Shown: positions 26,774 through 35,611, counted from the stretch's first letter. The stretch is 64,000 bases of DNA from Candidatus Saccharimonadota bacterium (GCA_029288365.1 JARIHI010000003.1:1-64000), one strand, 5' to 3'. Notes: generated by a model not told the origin, from the sequence alone. Made by a program: numbers and translations.

Positions 26774-26808
26774 GTAGATACTTCTTCTGCACTTGAGGGA
26801 GTATCTAC
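26774..26808. terminator. Bidirectional terminator-like hairpin
   Basis: GTAGATACT (26774-26782) pairs perfectly with AGTATCTAC (26800-26808) between two convergent genes. Only a weak T-run (ATTTTG) follows on the plus strand. Confidence 0.5.
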
Positions 26809-27494
26809 ATTTTGATTTGCTTGCCTAAAACAGTAGGTTCACCCTTAATATGCACGTTAATAGTTGCTTTGACACGAGCAAGAATTTCGCGACGAGTGGC
26901 GTTACTTGCTTCTATATTAGAAGCGATACCGTAGGCTTGTATGCCAAAATTTCTACAAAGATATATTGCACGTGGTAAGTGAGATTTAGCACTAAAAATA
27001 ATAACTGGTTTATTTTTTTGCCCAAAAACCTTTGCCGCTCTTTCGCATGACTCATACGTGCTTCTTCCAGCAAAATCGCGTTGTAATTTACTTGCAGCGA
27101 TATGCTTCTTGTTCACCAAATAGTCTCGCATAGCTGTCGGTTCATCATAGTTTTTAAACCGATTATCACCAGACAAAAGTAACTTATCAACATAGCCTTT
27201 CTCCAGAGCGTTTGCTGCAAAATCTAGCCGTGCTTGAAGCTCCTTAAATGGTTTACCTTCTTTTGTGATGCCGGCTCCCAGTACTATACCGATACGAATA
27301 TGCGTATTTTTTATAGAACTTGTGTTGTGTGTATCCAAGATGTATTTTTCATCGGAAGAAATAACAGCATATGAAAAAACTATAATACCAAAGATTAAGA
27401 TAACGCCTAGGCTAAATCCTGTCCACAGAATATGCTTATGTTGTTTTACAAAGGTAACAGTGGAAATATAGAAATATCTCAAACGGGTGTGCAT
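26805..27494 (-). CDS. SanA/YdcF-like DUF218 membrane protein
   Basis: 229 aa from ATG (complement of 27492-27494), preferred to an upstream in-frame TTG because TATAAT (27502-27507) ends 7 bases before it. One N-terminal membrane helix, then a DUF218 domain with GIVLGAGI, LLSGDN and RSTYESCERA. SanA-type proteins affect envelope permeability; the biochemical role is unclear. Confidence 0.82.
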   Translation of the reverse strand: MHTRLRYFYISTVTFVKQHKHILWTGFSLGVILIFGIIVFSYAVISSDEKYILDTHNTSSIKNTHIRIGIVLGAGITKEGKPFKELQARLDFAANALEKGYVDKLLLSGDNRFKNYDEPTAMRDYLVNKKHIAASKLQRDFAGRSTYESCERAAKVFGQKNKPVIIFSAKSHLPRAIYLCRNFGIQAYGIASNIEASNATRREILARVKATINVHIKGEPTVLGKQIKM

Positions 27495-27564
27495 ATTCAA
27501 AATTATAGAACAAAATACCTACAATAATTTTCAAATGATTTGTTAGTATAGCAATTCAGGATTA

Positions 27565-27640
27565 TGGCAGGGGAGACAGGACTTGAACCTGCGACACCTG
27601 GTTTTGGAGACCAGTGCTCTACCAACTGAGCTACTCCCCT
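27565..27640 (-). tRNA. tRNA-Trp (anticodon CCA)
   Basis: On the minus strand: acceptor AGGGGAG/CTCCCCT, anticodon stem CTGGT/ACCAG with loop CTCCAAA (anticodon CCA), T-arm GCAGGTTCAAGTCCTGT, encoded CCA end at 27565-27567. Confidence 0.95.
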
Positions 27641-27666
27641 TCAATAACGCCGTCAGCGCTAAAAGT

Positions 27667-27695
27667 ATTCTACTGGAAATTATAACTCATGTCAC
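27667..27695 (-). promoter_or_regulatory. Promoter of tRNA-Trp
   Basis: On the minus strand GTGACA (27690-27695), a 17-base spacer and TAGAAT (27667-27672). Start near 27660, about 20 bases before the tRNA. Confidence 0.5.
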
Positions 27696-27747
27696 CAGAT
27701 GAAATTACTTTTCCAACCAAGTCAAATCTGTTATACAATATATACAT

Positions 27748-28410
27748 ATGTCAAAGCTAGCTCCAGCAAAACCATTTTTATTACTTTTTTATGGATTTCC
27801 CGGTTCAGGCAAAACATATTTCTCAAGACAATTAGCAGAACGTATTCAAGTGGCTCATGTTCAAGCAGATCGTATTCGTTATGAACTGTTTGAAGAACCT
27901 CGATATGACAAACAAGAAAACACCGTAGTGCTACAAATAGTTAACTACATGGTAGAGGAATTTCTAAGAGCTGGTGTAAGTGTAATATACGACATGGGCG
28001 CGCTTCGATTAGCTCAGCGGCGTATGTTGCGCGACATGGCTCGTAAAGCGGGCGCCGAGCCTATATTACTGTGGCAACAGATCGACTCAGAGAGTGCCTT
28101 AGCACGTGTTATGAAGCGTGATCGCCGTAAAGCTGATGATCACTATGCTTTACAGTCAGATTACACTACCTTCCAAAAAGTTGCTGGTAATATGCAAAAT
28201 CCTCAAGTAGGTGAAAACTACACCGTGATTAGCGGAAAGCATGTGTTCAATACACAATTTAATGCTTTGCTGCGTCATTTTTATCAAAAAGGGATTATTA
28301 ACAGCAATCAAAGTATAGCTAAAGTGGCAAAACCCGGTTTAGTAAATCTGGTACCTAATCCAAACGCTGGTCGCGTTGATATGTCTCGTCGCAATATAAA
28401 TATTCGATAA
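27748..28410 (+). CDS. P-loop kinase/ATPase (AAA_33 type)
   Basis: 220 aa. Walker A GFPGSGKT near residue 20, then ADRIRYELF, DMGALRLAQRR, and RDRR resembling a lid. Homologues include zeta-toxin-like and small-molecule kinases; the substrate is unknown. A TACAAT-type -10 (27734-27739) ends 8 bases before ATG and there is no Shine-Dalgarno. Followed after 8 bases by the YgjP-like gene. Confidence 0.72.
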   Translation: MSKLAPAKPFLLLFYGFPGSGKTYFSRQLAERIQVAHVQADRIRYELFEEPRYDKQENTVVLQIVNYMVEEFLRAGVSVIYDMGALRLAQRRMLRDMARKAGAEPILLWQQIDSESALARVMKRDRRKADDHYALQSDYTTFQKVAGNMQNPQVGENYTVISGKHVFNTQFNALLRHFYQKGIINSNQSIAKVAKPGLVNLVPNPNAGRVDMSRRNINIR

Positions 28411-28418
28411 ATACAGCT

Positions 28419-29129
28419 ATGCCCATAAAGATTGTTGATATCCCGGATGTGGGAAAAGTTTATCTACAAAAACGCCGAGGTAGTCGCAATATACGGCTAA
28501 AAATTGATGCCAATGCAAAAATATCTGTCTCATTACCATACTTTGTACCCTATGTCATGGCGACAGAATATGTGAAAAAAAACCAATCTTGGATTAAGGC
28601 CGAGCAAGCAAAGCGAACAGTATACCTGTTAGATGGCATGAATATTGGCCGTGTTCACACATTACGTTTTTTAGAAGATATGCGTGCTACCACACCCAAA
28701 ACAAGAGTAACAGCCAACGAGGTTATCGTCCGACACGCTATTATCCCCACCGACATGGTGGTACAATTGGCCGCAAAAAAGGCGTCAATCCGAGCACTAA
28801 AACTACAGGCAACCCATTTCTTACCAAAACGATTACGCGATATTGCAAAGAGTGAAGGCTATGAATACTCAAAAGTATCGGTAAAACAAATGAAAGGACG
28901 CTGGGGGAGTTGCAACCAAGACAAATCCATTGTGCTGAATATATTTCTTATGGAGTTGCCGGTTGAATTAATTGATTATGTCATCCTTCACGAATTAGCT
29001 CATACTCGTGCACTTAATCACGGTCCGGAATTTTGGCAAGAATTCGAAAAGCATTTGCCCAATGCCAGAAAGCTTCGCAAACAACTTCATGCATATCAAC
29101 CCACTATTCCTGCACAAACTGTGGCATAA
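28419..29129 (+). CDS. YgjP-like metal-dependent hydrolase (DUF45)
   Basis: 236 aa with the zincin motif HELAH (in ILHELAHTRALNHGPEFW, near residue 190), preceded by KGRWGSCNQDKSI, the standard DUF45/YgjP arrangement. Probably an intracellular metalloprotease; substrate unknown. Confidence 0.82.
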   Translation: MPIKIVDIPDVGKVYLQKRRGSRNIRLKIDANAKISVSLPYFVPYVMATEYVKKNQSWIKAEQAKRTVYLLDGMNIGRVHTLRFLEDMRATTPKTRVTANEVIVRHAIIPTDMVVQLAAKKASIRALKLQATHFLPKRLRDIAKSEGYEYSKVSVKQMKGRWGSCNQDKSIVLNIFLMELPVELIDYVILHELAHTRALNHGPEFWQEFEKHLPNARKLRKQLHAYQPTIPAQTVA

Positions 29130-29130
29130 T
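29125..29130 (+). promoter_or_regulatory. -10 box of the histidine kinase, leaderless geometry
   Basis: CATAAT ends exactly 7 bases before ATG 29138; it overlaps the previous stop codon. No Shine-Dalgarno. Confidence 0.45.
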
Positions 29131-29137
29131 AGTGCTC

Positions 29138-30250
29138 ATGGTTAACGAAAACACAGAAGAGATCGAAAAAGCATTTTTAGAGCGTGAGCGATTGGACAGT
29201 CTTATTAATAGTATGACTGACGGCGTGATAGCGCTTGATCAGGACCTAAAAGTTGTAGTGTATAACGGCGCCGCACTAAACATATTAGACCTGAATGGCA
29301 GCATTGAAAATAAACAAATAGATAACGTTTTAAAGCCTATCGATGAGGGTAAGCATCCTGTTATTGTGAGTGAAATCATCAAAAATTCACCTGTAGGGTT
29401 TGAGACTCGAGATTTTAGCTTGGTATATGACGATGGAAGTCATAGTGCAGTTTACTTAAGTATCGCACCTGTGCATAACGGGTATGGCAAAGGCGGGGTT
29501 GAAGGTTACGTGCTCCTACTCCGTGATATAACCCATGAAAAGTCTCTGGAAGAAGAGCGCAGTGAGTTCATTAGTGTAGTCAGCCACGAACTACGAACAC
29601 CAGTTACTATTGCCGAAGGAAGTATCGGGAATGCAATGTACGTTGTACAAAAAGGCGCAAAACCCGAAATAATTATCAAAGCACTTGAGGCTGCACACGA
29701 CCAAGTATTGTTTTTGGCGACTATGATCAACGACCTCTCAACACTTTCTCGAGCAGAACGTGGCAAACTTACTTTGGAAGTAGAAACCATTAACGTACAC
29801 CGTTTACTCGAGGAGCTAGTAGCAAGCTACAAACCAGCTGCTGACGCGAAGCATCTTACTATAGATCTGGAAGTTGATCCACGCCTAGAAACGGTTCAAT
29901 CAAGCGAATTGTATATAAGAGAAATTTTGCAAAATTTTGTAACAAATGCAATTAAATACACTGAAGAAGGTGGCCTGACAGTGTCCGCGCAACCAGGAAC
30001 CAATGGAGTAGCTATCAGCGTGCATGATACAGGTATAGGTATCAGCAAAAAAGATCAAAAAAAGATTTTTGAAAAATTCTTCCGCTCAGAAGATTATCGA
30101 ACACGCAAAAACACCGGTACTGGACTAGGACTTTATGTGACCATGAAGCTTATAAAGATTGTAAAGGCTGAGCTGAAGGTAGAAAGCGAACTTAATCAGG
30201 GCTCAACCTTTACTGTAATTTTTCCTAATATGGGCGTACCTACACCTTAG
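29138..30250 (+). CDS. PAS-domain sensor histidine kinase
   Basis: 370 aa, no membrane segment. PAS domain at about residues 20-130 (SLINSMTDGVIALDQDLKVV), HisKA with the phosphorylated His in FISVVSHELRTP near residue 151, then HATPase (NFVTNAIKYT N-box, DTGIGI G1, GTGLGLYV G2). A cytoplasmic sensor; no response regulator is adjacent, so its partner is elsewhere. ATG 29138 is preferred to an in-frame ATG at 29033 inside the previous gene. Its end overlaps the convergent gene by 11 bases. Confidence 0.9.
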   Translation: MVNENTEEIEKAFLERERLDSLINSMTDGVIALDQDLKVVVYNGAALNILDLNGSIENKQIDNVLKPIDEGKHPVIVSEIIKNSPVGFETRDFSLVYDDGSHSAVYLSIAPVHNGYGKGGVEGYVLLLRDITHEKSLEEERSEFISVVSHELRTPVTIAEGSIGNAMYVVQKGAKPEIIIKALEAAHDQVLFLATMINDLSTLSRAERGKLTLEVETINVHRLLEELVASYKPAADAKHLTIDLEVDPRLETVQSSELYIREILQNFVTNAIKYTEEGGLTVSAQPGTNGVAISVHDTGIGISKKDQKKIFEKFFRSEDYRTRKNTGTGLGLYVTMKLIKIVKAELKVESELNQGSTFTVIFPNMGVPTP

Positions 30251-31748
30251 GTAAATGTGGCATGACGTGCATTACCGGAAGACACACGTTACGGCCTTTC
30301 CATTGTATATCTGAAAACTCATACTTATAAAGGGAGTAGTGGATATACATAAAGTCGGTACATATTGTTGGCAAAAAGCCTATTAAAGCCACGTGCCAAC
30401 TACATATTTTGGTTTTAATCGCTATTGCTATATATGCTACGCTGCAAAGCACAATGTTTATTACTGCTGTTATTATCCAAGCAAACGAGATATTGCCTGC
30501 CAAAGCAAACGCAAGTACAACATAGGGTGAGATGAAGCATACAAACCCAGTAATTGTTACCATTAGCACTGTTTCGGGACGCTTGTGAAGTTGTGGATAG
30601 CGTGTTCGAATAGCAGTTTGGCGTTGTTCTGCAGAACCTTTTGCCGAATAAACTGACAAATACTCATTTGCGCGTATGAAACTATACCCGTCTTTTGAAA
30701 GAAGTTGCTTTGCGAAATATGCTTCGGGTAAAATTGCCCGGCTTACTGCTCCAAAACCACCTAACTTAACTATGTCTTGTCTATATATCGCCCAAAAACT
30801 ACTAAGCACTGGTGGCCTATTAAAAAGTCGTCTTGGGGGAGCCAACTCCCAAAAATAACGGGCAGCTTGAGCCAGTGGAATATGCCATCTGTTTAAGCTT
30901 TGCCTGATAGGCAGTACACACATCATCTTTTTGTGACGAGCTTTCATAGCTAATATCATTTGTCTGATAGTGTCTGGTTCAAAGCGCGTATCCACGCCAC
31001 AAAATAAGATTATTTCACCGCTTGCTTCATGAAGTAATTGCTCGTACGCGTAATTTTTAGCCAGCCAACCATCTCTAGGCAAATCTCCTTGCACGAAACG
31101 TACGCCTGCATGTGCAAAACTACGAATAATCTCAGGAGTACGCTTCAGCTGGGAGCAGTCGTCTAATACCAGGATTTCTAACTTGGGGTAATTGGTTTTT
31201 ACAAGTGTTTGCAAGCATTCATATAAGTCATCGGTTTCGTTTCGCGCCGGTATAGCAACAGATATACTCGGTAACTCGCTTGAGGCTACATTATTATCTT
31301 CATTCTTTGCCTGGGTATGTTTAAGTGTCCTAAATGTACTGATGGCCGCTACACCACCTGCGATAATCTGAAATAGTGCTACTAGTCCAAGCCAAAAATT
31401 AGCCGATACGGGACGCTCTGCTAGCAAAAACCATACCACAAGCACAATCGCCTGACATAAACCAAAGAGTACCGATGTTCTTAGGGTTACATTGTACATA
31501 TAATGAAGATTCATTCGTCCTTCAATAATTCGAAGTAAATTTATAGCCCGATAAAAGCTAATAAGCCCTATCAGTGCAGTAAAAATATTTAAAAACCCTA
31601 CCACAAGGGCAACTGAAGCAAAGATTATACACACCAAAGCAGCCAAGCATGCAATTATTTGAAGTGCATACCTATACCAAATAAATTCCGCATGAACAAA
31701 AAGCTCAAGAATGAACCCCACTCCAAGTGTTATAAGCACAAGCTCCAT
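30240..31748 (-). CDS. Membrane glycosyltransferase family 2
   Basis: 502 aa: about four N-terminal membrane helices, a GT2 domain (SVAIPARNETDDL, VLDDCSQ, then GVDTRF as the DxD-like site), and further C-terminal helices. Likely transfers sugars onto a lipid or polymer at the membrane. TATAGT on the minus strand (31757-31762) ends 8 bases before ATG. Confidence 0.82.
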   Translation of the reverse strand: MELVLITLGVGFILELFVHAEFIWYRYALQIIACLAALVCIIFASVALVVGFLNIFTALIGLISFYRAINLLRIIEGRMNLHYMYNVTLRTSVLFGLCQAIVLVVWFLLAERPVSANFWLGLVALFQIIAGGVAAISTFRTLKHTQAKNEDNNVASSELPSISVAIPARNETDDLYECLQTLVKTNYPKLEILVLDDCSQLKRTPEIIRSFAHAGVRFVQGDLPRDGWLAKNYAYEQLLHEASGEIILFCGVDTRFEPDTIRQMILAMKARHKKMMCVLPIRQSLNRWHIPLAQAARYFWELAPPRRLFNRPPVLSSFWAIYRQDIVKLGGFGAVSRAILPEAYFAKQLLSKDGYSFIRANEYLSVYSAKGSAEQRQTAIRTRYPQLHKRPETVLMVTITGFVCFISPYVVLAFALAGNISFAWIITAVINIVLCSVAYIAIAIKTKICSWHVALIGFLPTICTDFMYIHYSLYKYEFSDIQWKGRNVCLPVMHVMPHLPKV

Positions 31749-31787
31749 TACCCTAAACTATACAGCTCCAAATAACTGAATGCTAGG

Positions 31788-31816
31788 TTGACTTCTGTTA
31801 CCGTATGCAGTATATT
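31788..31816 (+). promoter_or_regulatory. Promoter of secE-nusG
   Basis: TTGACT at 31788-31793, 17-base spacer, TATATT at 31811-31816. Start near 31823. Confidence 0.7.
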
Positions 31817-31827
31817 GACACGTGAAG

Positions 31828-31857
31828 GCCTACTATCTTTAGTAGGCTATTTTATTT
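31828..31857 (+). terminator. Terminator-like hairpin at the 5' end of the secE mRNA
   Basis: GCCTACTA (31828-31835) pairs perfectly with TAGTAGGC (31840-31847), loop TCTT, followed by TATTTTATTT. It begins about 5 bases into the predicted transcript, so it may attenuate transcription or protect the 5' end. Confidence 0.55.
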
Positions 31858-31881
31858 GGGAGACGCCCGAAGGAGTTATAA

Positions 31882-32340
31882 ATGGCTGAAAAACCAGCAA
31901 AAAATCAAACCAAAAGACCCAAAAGACGACTCAAGGCTACGCCAACTCTTCGTGAACAAACAGCAAGCCAAACTGCTCAGGAGATTAAACCCAATCTTTT
32001 GAAAAGGATAGTAAAAGCACCCTTTGCGTTCATATATAGAATTTTGCGCGAGGTTGCTCTGTTGATCGTACGCAGCCCCTTAGGCAAATTAGTAAAAGCT
32101 ATTTGGAAGAGTCGTATCTTTACCCCTGTACGTTTTATTTTTAAGGTTATTGGTAAGATACTACTCTTGAGTTACTTTAAGAATTCATGGCAAGAACTTC
32201 GTCAAGTAGTATGGCCAGATACCCGGACTACCTGGAGACTTACAGGGGCAGTACTAGTATTTGCTATAGTTTTCGGGCTCATGGTTGCAGGATTGGATTA
32301 CGCATTAGAAAAAGGATTTAGAGAGGTATTACTAAAATGA
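31882..32340 (+). CDS. secE: Preprotein translocase subunit SecE with long N-terminal extension
   Basis: 152 aa. The conserved SecE part is the last 60 residues: amphipathic helix SWQELRQVVWPDTRTTWR followed by one membrane helix. The first 90 residues are very basic with hydrophobic patches and may add a membrane-associated segment. GGAG lies 7 bases before ATG. Overlaps nusG by 4 bases. Confidence 0.92.
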   Translation: MAEKPAKNQTKRPKRRLKATPTLREQTASQTAQEIKPNLLKRIVKAPFAFIYRILREVALLIVRSPLGKLVKAIWKSRIFTPVRFIFKVIGKILLLSYFKNSWQELRQVVWPDTRTTWRLTGAVLVFAIVFGLMVAGLDYALEKGFREVLLK

Positions 32341-32879
32341 GCAAACGCTACGATTCACACAAAGCTTGGTATGCAATACATACCTACAGCGGTTATGAAG
32401 AAAAAGTCGCCGAAAGTATTCGACAACGCGCGGAAAGTTTAGATATGAAAGACAAAATTTTCCAAACGCTTGTACCGAAGGAAAAAATGATTGAAGTAAA
32501 AAATGGCAAACGCAAAGTTGTTGAAAAACGTATTTTCCAGGGCTACGTGCTTGTAGAAATGAAAATGAGTGAGGATGCCTGGTATATCGTTCGTAATACC
32601 CCCTCAGTAACTGGATTTGTGGGTACTGGCACCGAGCCAACCCCAGTAAGCGACGAAGAGATTGAAAAAATTATGAAACGCATGGGCCGCGAAGAGCCAA
32701 AACATAAGATTGATTATGCTGAAGGTGAGGTAGTCAATATTGTTGATGGGCCATTTAAAGGTTTTGACGGTTCTATTTCCGAAATCGACGCTGCCAAAGG
32801 CAAACTTAAAGTACTAGTTAATATGTTTGGGCGAGAAACCCCCGTAGAGCTAGATGCCTTACAGGTTAAAAAAGTATAG
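32337..32879 (+). CDS. nusG: Transcription termination/antitermination factor NusG
   Basis: 180 aa: NGN domain (AWYAIHTYSGYEEKVAESI; RIFQGYVLVEM; TPSVTGFVG) and a C-terminal KOW domain (EGEVVNIVDGPFKGFDGSI). Couples RNA polymerase to ribosomes or Rho. Its secE-nusG-rplK context is canonical. Confidence 0.97.
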   Translation: MSKRYDSHKAWYAIHTYSGYEEKVAESIRQRAESLDMKDKIFQTLVPKEKMIEVKNGKRKVVEKRIFQGYVLVEMKMSEDAWYIVRNTPSVTGFVGTGTEPTPVSDEEIEKIMKRMGREEPKHKIDYAEGEVVNIVDGPFKGFDGSISEIDAAKGKLKVLVNMFGRETPVELDALQVKKV

Positions 32880-32895
32880 CTTTATTGTGTAAAAT

Positions 32896-32911
32896 AGGCT
32901 ATAATTAGCCT
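32896..32911 (+). promoter_or_regulatory. -10 box within a dyad upstream of rplK
   Basis: AGGCTA (32896-32901) and TAGCCT (32906-32911) form a dyad whose centre contains TATAAT (32900-32905). The -35 region is poor. It may be an operator over a promoter, or a hairpin between nusG and rplK. Confidence 0.45.
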
Positions 32912-32951
32912 GTTACGCACTCCAAATGTGAACTAAAGGAGTAAATTAATT

Positions 32952-33377
32952 ATGGCGAAAGCTGTAAAAGCAAATCTAAAAATGAAAATCCCAGCTGGTC
33001 GCGCATCTGCTGCGCCTCCTGTTGGTAGCACGCTTGGTCAATACGGCGTTAACATGATGGATTTTATTAATCCATTCAATGACGCTACCAAAGATATGCA
33101 AGGACAAACGGTCACTGCACATATTACAATTTACGATGACCGTACTATGGACTTTCGAGTGGTTGGTGCGCCAACTGATGATTTGATCCGTGCAGAACTG
33201 GGCATTAAAAAAGGCTCTGGGCGACCAAACAGTGAAAAGATCACCAAAAAGTTATCTGATGCTCAGTTGACTAAAATTGCTGAGAATAAAGCCAAAGACA
33301 TGAATACTGAAAATATTGATGCAGTTAAGAAAATGGTAGCTGGTACCGCTCGTTCTATGGGAGTAGAGATAGGATAG
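32952..33377 (+). CDS. rplK: 50S ribosomal protein L11
   Basis: 141 aa, standard length. PPVGSTLGQYGVNMMDF in the N-terminal domain and the C-terminal GTARSMGVEI signature. It forms the stalk base that factors contact. AAAGGAG precedes ATG. Confidence 0.97.
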   Translation: MAKAVKANLKMKIPAGRASAAPPVGSTLGQYGVNMMDFINPFNDATKDMQGQTVTAHITIYDDRTMDFRVVGAPTDDLIRAELGIKKGSGRPNSEKITKKLSDAQLTKIAENKAKDMNTENIDAVKKMVAGTARSMGVEIG

Positions 33378-33380
33378 TTT

Positions 33381-33587
33381 ATGGCACGCGATGGTAGGGG
33401 ACAGATTTTAGTTAAAGAAGGCTACATACCTTCCGGTCATATTGCTCTATCAAATGAAGCAGGTGCTCCTATCAATCGTGGAGATTACTGGGACTTAGCA
33501 GATGAAGCTGCTTTGGCTAACCCAGATGCTCGAGTTCTAAGTTCCGCTGGAGCAAGAACAGCCACAGAAAGCACACTAGAAGTATAA
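33381..33587 (+). CDS. Small conserved-looking protein between rplK and rplA (68 aa)
   Basis: Begins 3 bases after rplK with an AGGA-type site overlapping its end. Acidic, Ala-rich, no membrane segment; the core is GYIPSGHIALSNEAGAPINRGDYWDLADE. No family recognised. Its position inside the L11 operon suggests co-expression with the ribosome. Confidence 0.6.
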   Translation: MARDGRGQILVKEGYIPSGHIALSNEAGAPINRGDYWDLADEAALANPDARVLSSAGARTATESTLEV

Positions 33588-33638
33588 AAATATTTGTGGG
33601 AGGTATAAAAACCATTTGCACCACGAAAGGAGATAATA

Positions 33639-34589
33639 ATGGCAAAAACTAAAAAAGAGCTACTCGAAGAGGCAAAAAACCTCGGTATAGAGGTAGACGA
33701 AAAGGCAAAGATCGCAGAAATTCAAGCGCTTATTGATAATGTGCCTGTCTCAGAAGAAAACGAAACTGAGATTACGATAGCCAAAGCTGGAAAACGTAGT
33801 GCAAAGGCACTTGCAGAAGCGGAAGAAAAAGCTGCCAAAGAAGAGCGTAAGACTATCAAAGCAGAAGCTGAAACAGAAGTAAAACCAAAGAAAGTGGTGC
33901 AACCTACTCGTTCTCGTTTGGAGCGCCGTGGTAAAAAATATCGCGAGGCTGCCAAGGCCATCGAAAAAGATAAAGTTTATCCACTGAGCGAAGCAGTCGC
34001 ATTGGCCGTAAAGTCCAGCAGCGTAAAATTTGACGCTACCGTAGAGCTACACGTAAATTTGAACGTTGATCCACGCCATGCTGACCAAAATATCCGTGAT
34101 AATTTGATTTTACCGGCTGGTACTGGTAAAAAGGTGCGCGTAGCAGTACTTGCTGACGAAGATATAAAAGACGCTGAGCTTGTAGGTGTAGAAAAAATTA
34201 TCAAAGACCTTGATAAGGGTACGATCAATTTTGATATTCTCATTGCAACTCCATCTACCATGCCAAAACTCGGTAAGTACGCTCGCGTGTTAGGACCGCG
34301 CGGACTTATGCCAAATCCAAAGAGTGGCACAGTAACAACAGATATTACAAAGGCAGTAGAGCAAGCTAAGGCCGGACGAGTAGAATACCGCGTAGACAGT
34401 ACAGGTATCGTGCACGTTAGAGCTGGCAAGGTAAGCTTTAAGCCTGCAGACCTTGAAGCAAATCTACGCGCGATTCTTGTGAGCCTTAAGGGCAACAAAC
34501 CAGCAAGCGTAAAAGGTACCTACGTTAAGGCTATTCACCTGACCACTACTATGGGTCCTTCTATTTCCATTGCAACCTCAGAAATGTAA
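33639..34589 (+). CDS. rplA: 50S ribosomal protein L1 with N-terminal extension
   Basis: 316 aa against the usual 225-235. The L1 core starts near residue 92 (GKKYREAAKAIEK) and has LPAGTGKKVRVAV and RGLMPNPKSGTV. The first 90 residues comprise a SAP/HeH-like helix pair (KKELLEEAKNLGIEV) and a Lys/Glu-rich linker. L1 forms the mobile E-site stalk. AAAGGAG lies just upstream. Confidence 0.95.
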   Translation: MAKTKKELLEEAKNLGIEVDEKAKIAEIQALIDNVPVSEENETEITIAKAGKRSAKALAEAEEKAAKEERKTIKAEAETEVKPKKVVQPTRSRLERRGKKYREAAKAIEKDKVYPLSEAVALAVKSSSVKFDATVELHVNLNVDPRHADQNIRDNLILPAGTGKKVRVAVLADEDIKDAELVGVEKIIKDLDKGTINFDILIATPSTMPKLGKYARVLGPRGLMPNPKSGTVTTDITKAVEQAKAGRVEYRVDSTGIVHVRAGKVSFKPADLEANLRAILVSLKGNKPASVKGTYVKAIHLTTTMGPSISIATSEM

Positions 34590-34632
34590 ACTCACAGTAT
34601 ATGCATCTCGCAGGGAGACCAGAGGTACATAT

Positions 34633-34935
34633 TTATGGAAGCTCCAGTACCTGTGACTCGTCAGGCTTCTTAAATACGCAATACGCCAAACCGCTGATTG
34701 CTACAACAGCAGCTATTTTATTTTGTAATTGTATGGCAGCGGATTTTTTAGCAAGGTTCTGCTCTCTTTGCCTACATGCATGATTACACTCCTCCTGAAA
34801 TGCTCTTTCCAAGCCATACAAAGCACCCATATCATACAGTCGTATCGTGGTGACAATGAAGTAACCGATAGCAGCTACCGTTACAATCACTATGAAGAAT
34901 GAAAAACTATCAGTGACATTACGAGATATTTTCAT
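34633..34935 (-). CDS. Small membrane protein (100 aa)
   Basis: A first helix (SFFIVIVTVAAIGYFIVTTI), a Cys-containing charged middle (ECNHACRQREQN) and a second hydrophobic stretch near residue 75. No family recognised; no obvious Shine-Dalgarno. Confidence 0.5.
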   Translation of the reverse strand: MKISRNVTDSFSFFIVIVTVAAIGYFIVTTIRLYDMGALYGLERAFQEECNHACRQREQNLAKKSAAIQLQNKIAAVVAISGLAYCVFKKPDESQVLELP

Positions 34936-34986
34936 AAAACCAATTTAAACACAAGCGAAATACTATTGTAAAATAGTAACCCCACT

Positions 34987-35015
34987 TTGACCTCTGTTTT
35001 TTTAGTTGCTATACT
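34987..35015 (+). promoter_or_regulatory. Promoter of the five-gene operon
   Basis: TTGACC at 34987-34992, 17-base spacer, TATACT at 35010-35015 preceded by TGC (extended -10). Start near 35022; a GAGAGGG ribosome site follows before ATG 35047. Confidence 0.7.
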
Positions 35016-35046
35016 ATTTAAAATAAATGTGAGAGGGTTATAGAGA

Positions 35047-35604
35047 ATGGCTTCTGCTTGGAAGAAACGTTTAATTTCACAAGGTGACCTTATGACGTTG
35101 CACGAGAAATTAAATGAAAAGGGTAAAAAGATTGTATTTACCGCTGGATCATGGGATCTGGTACATGTAGGACAACTTCGCTATCTTGAGCTGGCCAAAT
35201 CAAAAGGCGACATACTAGTAGTTGGAGTAAGCAGTAATGACGCGATAAAGCGTGTCAAAGGGCCAAATAAGCCTATCTTGGACGAAAAAATCAGGGCCGA
35301 AATGCTTACTTATTTACGGTGTGTCGATTTTGTAACGATCTTACCGGAGCCAAGCTGCCAACCGTCACTCGGTCTTCTAAGGCCAGACGTATACGTGACA
35401 GTTAAAGAAGACTGGACTGAAAATTATAAAGACTCACGCGAATACAAAACTGTCACCAAATACGGCGGAACAGTAGAGGTCATTGATCGTCAGTCAACAA
35501 CTATCTCCACTACCAAGATCGTGCAGCGTGCTATCGGTGGACATTTGGGAGATGTATTTAAGGATTTTATGGAGCTACGCAAAGATCCCCTTAAGGAGCG
35601 CTGA
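35047..35604 (+). CDS. RfaE2/HldE-C-like nucleotidyltransferase
   Basis: 185 aa. The nucleotide-binding motif is GSWDLVHVGQLRYL near residue 39, with HVGQ in place of the usual HxGH; KRVKGPNKPIL and STTISTTKIV (the C-terminal TxxST-like site) follow. It should join a phosphorylated small molecule to a nucleotide (ADP- or CDP-activation). First gene of an operon with HIT-Nudix, deaminase, kinase and GT4 genes. A paralogue starts at 63656. Confidence 0.8.
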   Translation: MASAWKKRLISQGDLMTLHEKLNEKGKKIVFTAGSWDLVHVGQLRYLELAKSKGDILVVGVSSNDAIKRVKGPNKPILDEKIRAEMLTYLRCVDFVTILPEPSCQPSLGLLRPDVYVTVKEDWTENYKDSREYKTVTKYGGTVEVIDRQSTTISTTKIVQRAIGGHLGDVFKDFMELRKDPLKER

Positions 35605-35611
35605 CACCATA

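Noticed and set aside
31788-31857. Terminator of an upstream plus-strand gene
   Set aside because: The nearest upstream gene is on the minus strand and the hairpin lies after a consensus plus-strand promoter, so a leader element is more likely.
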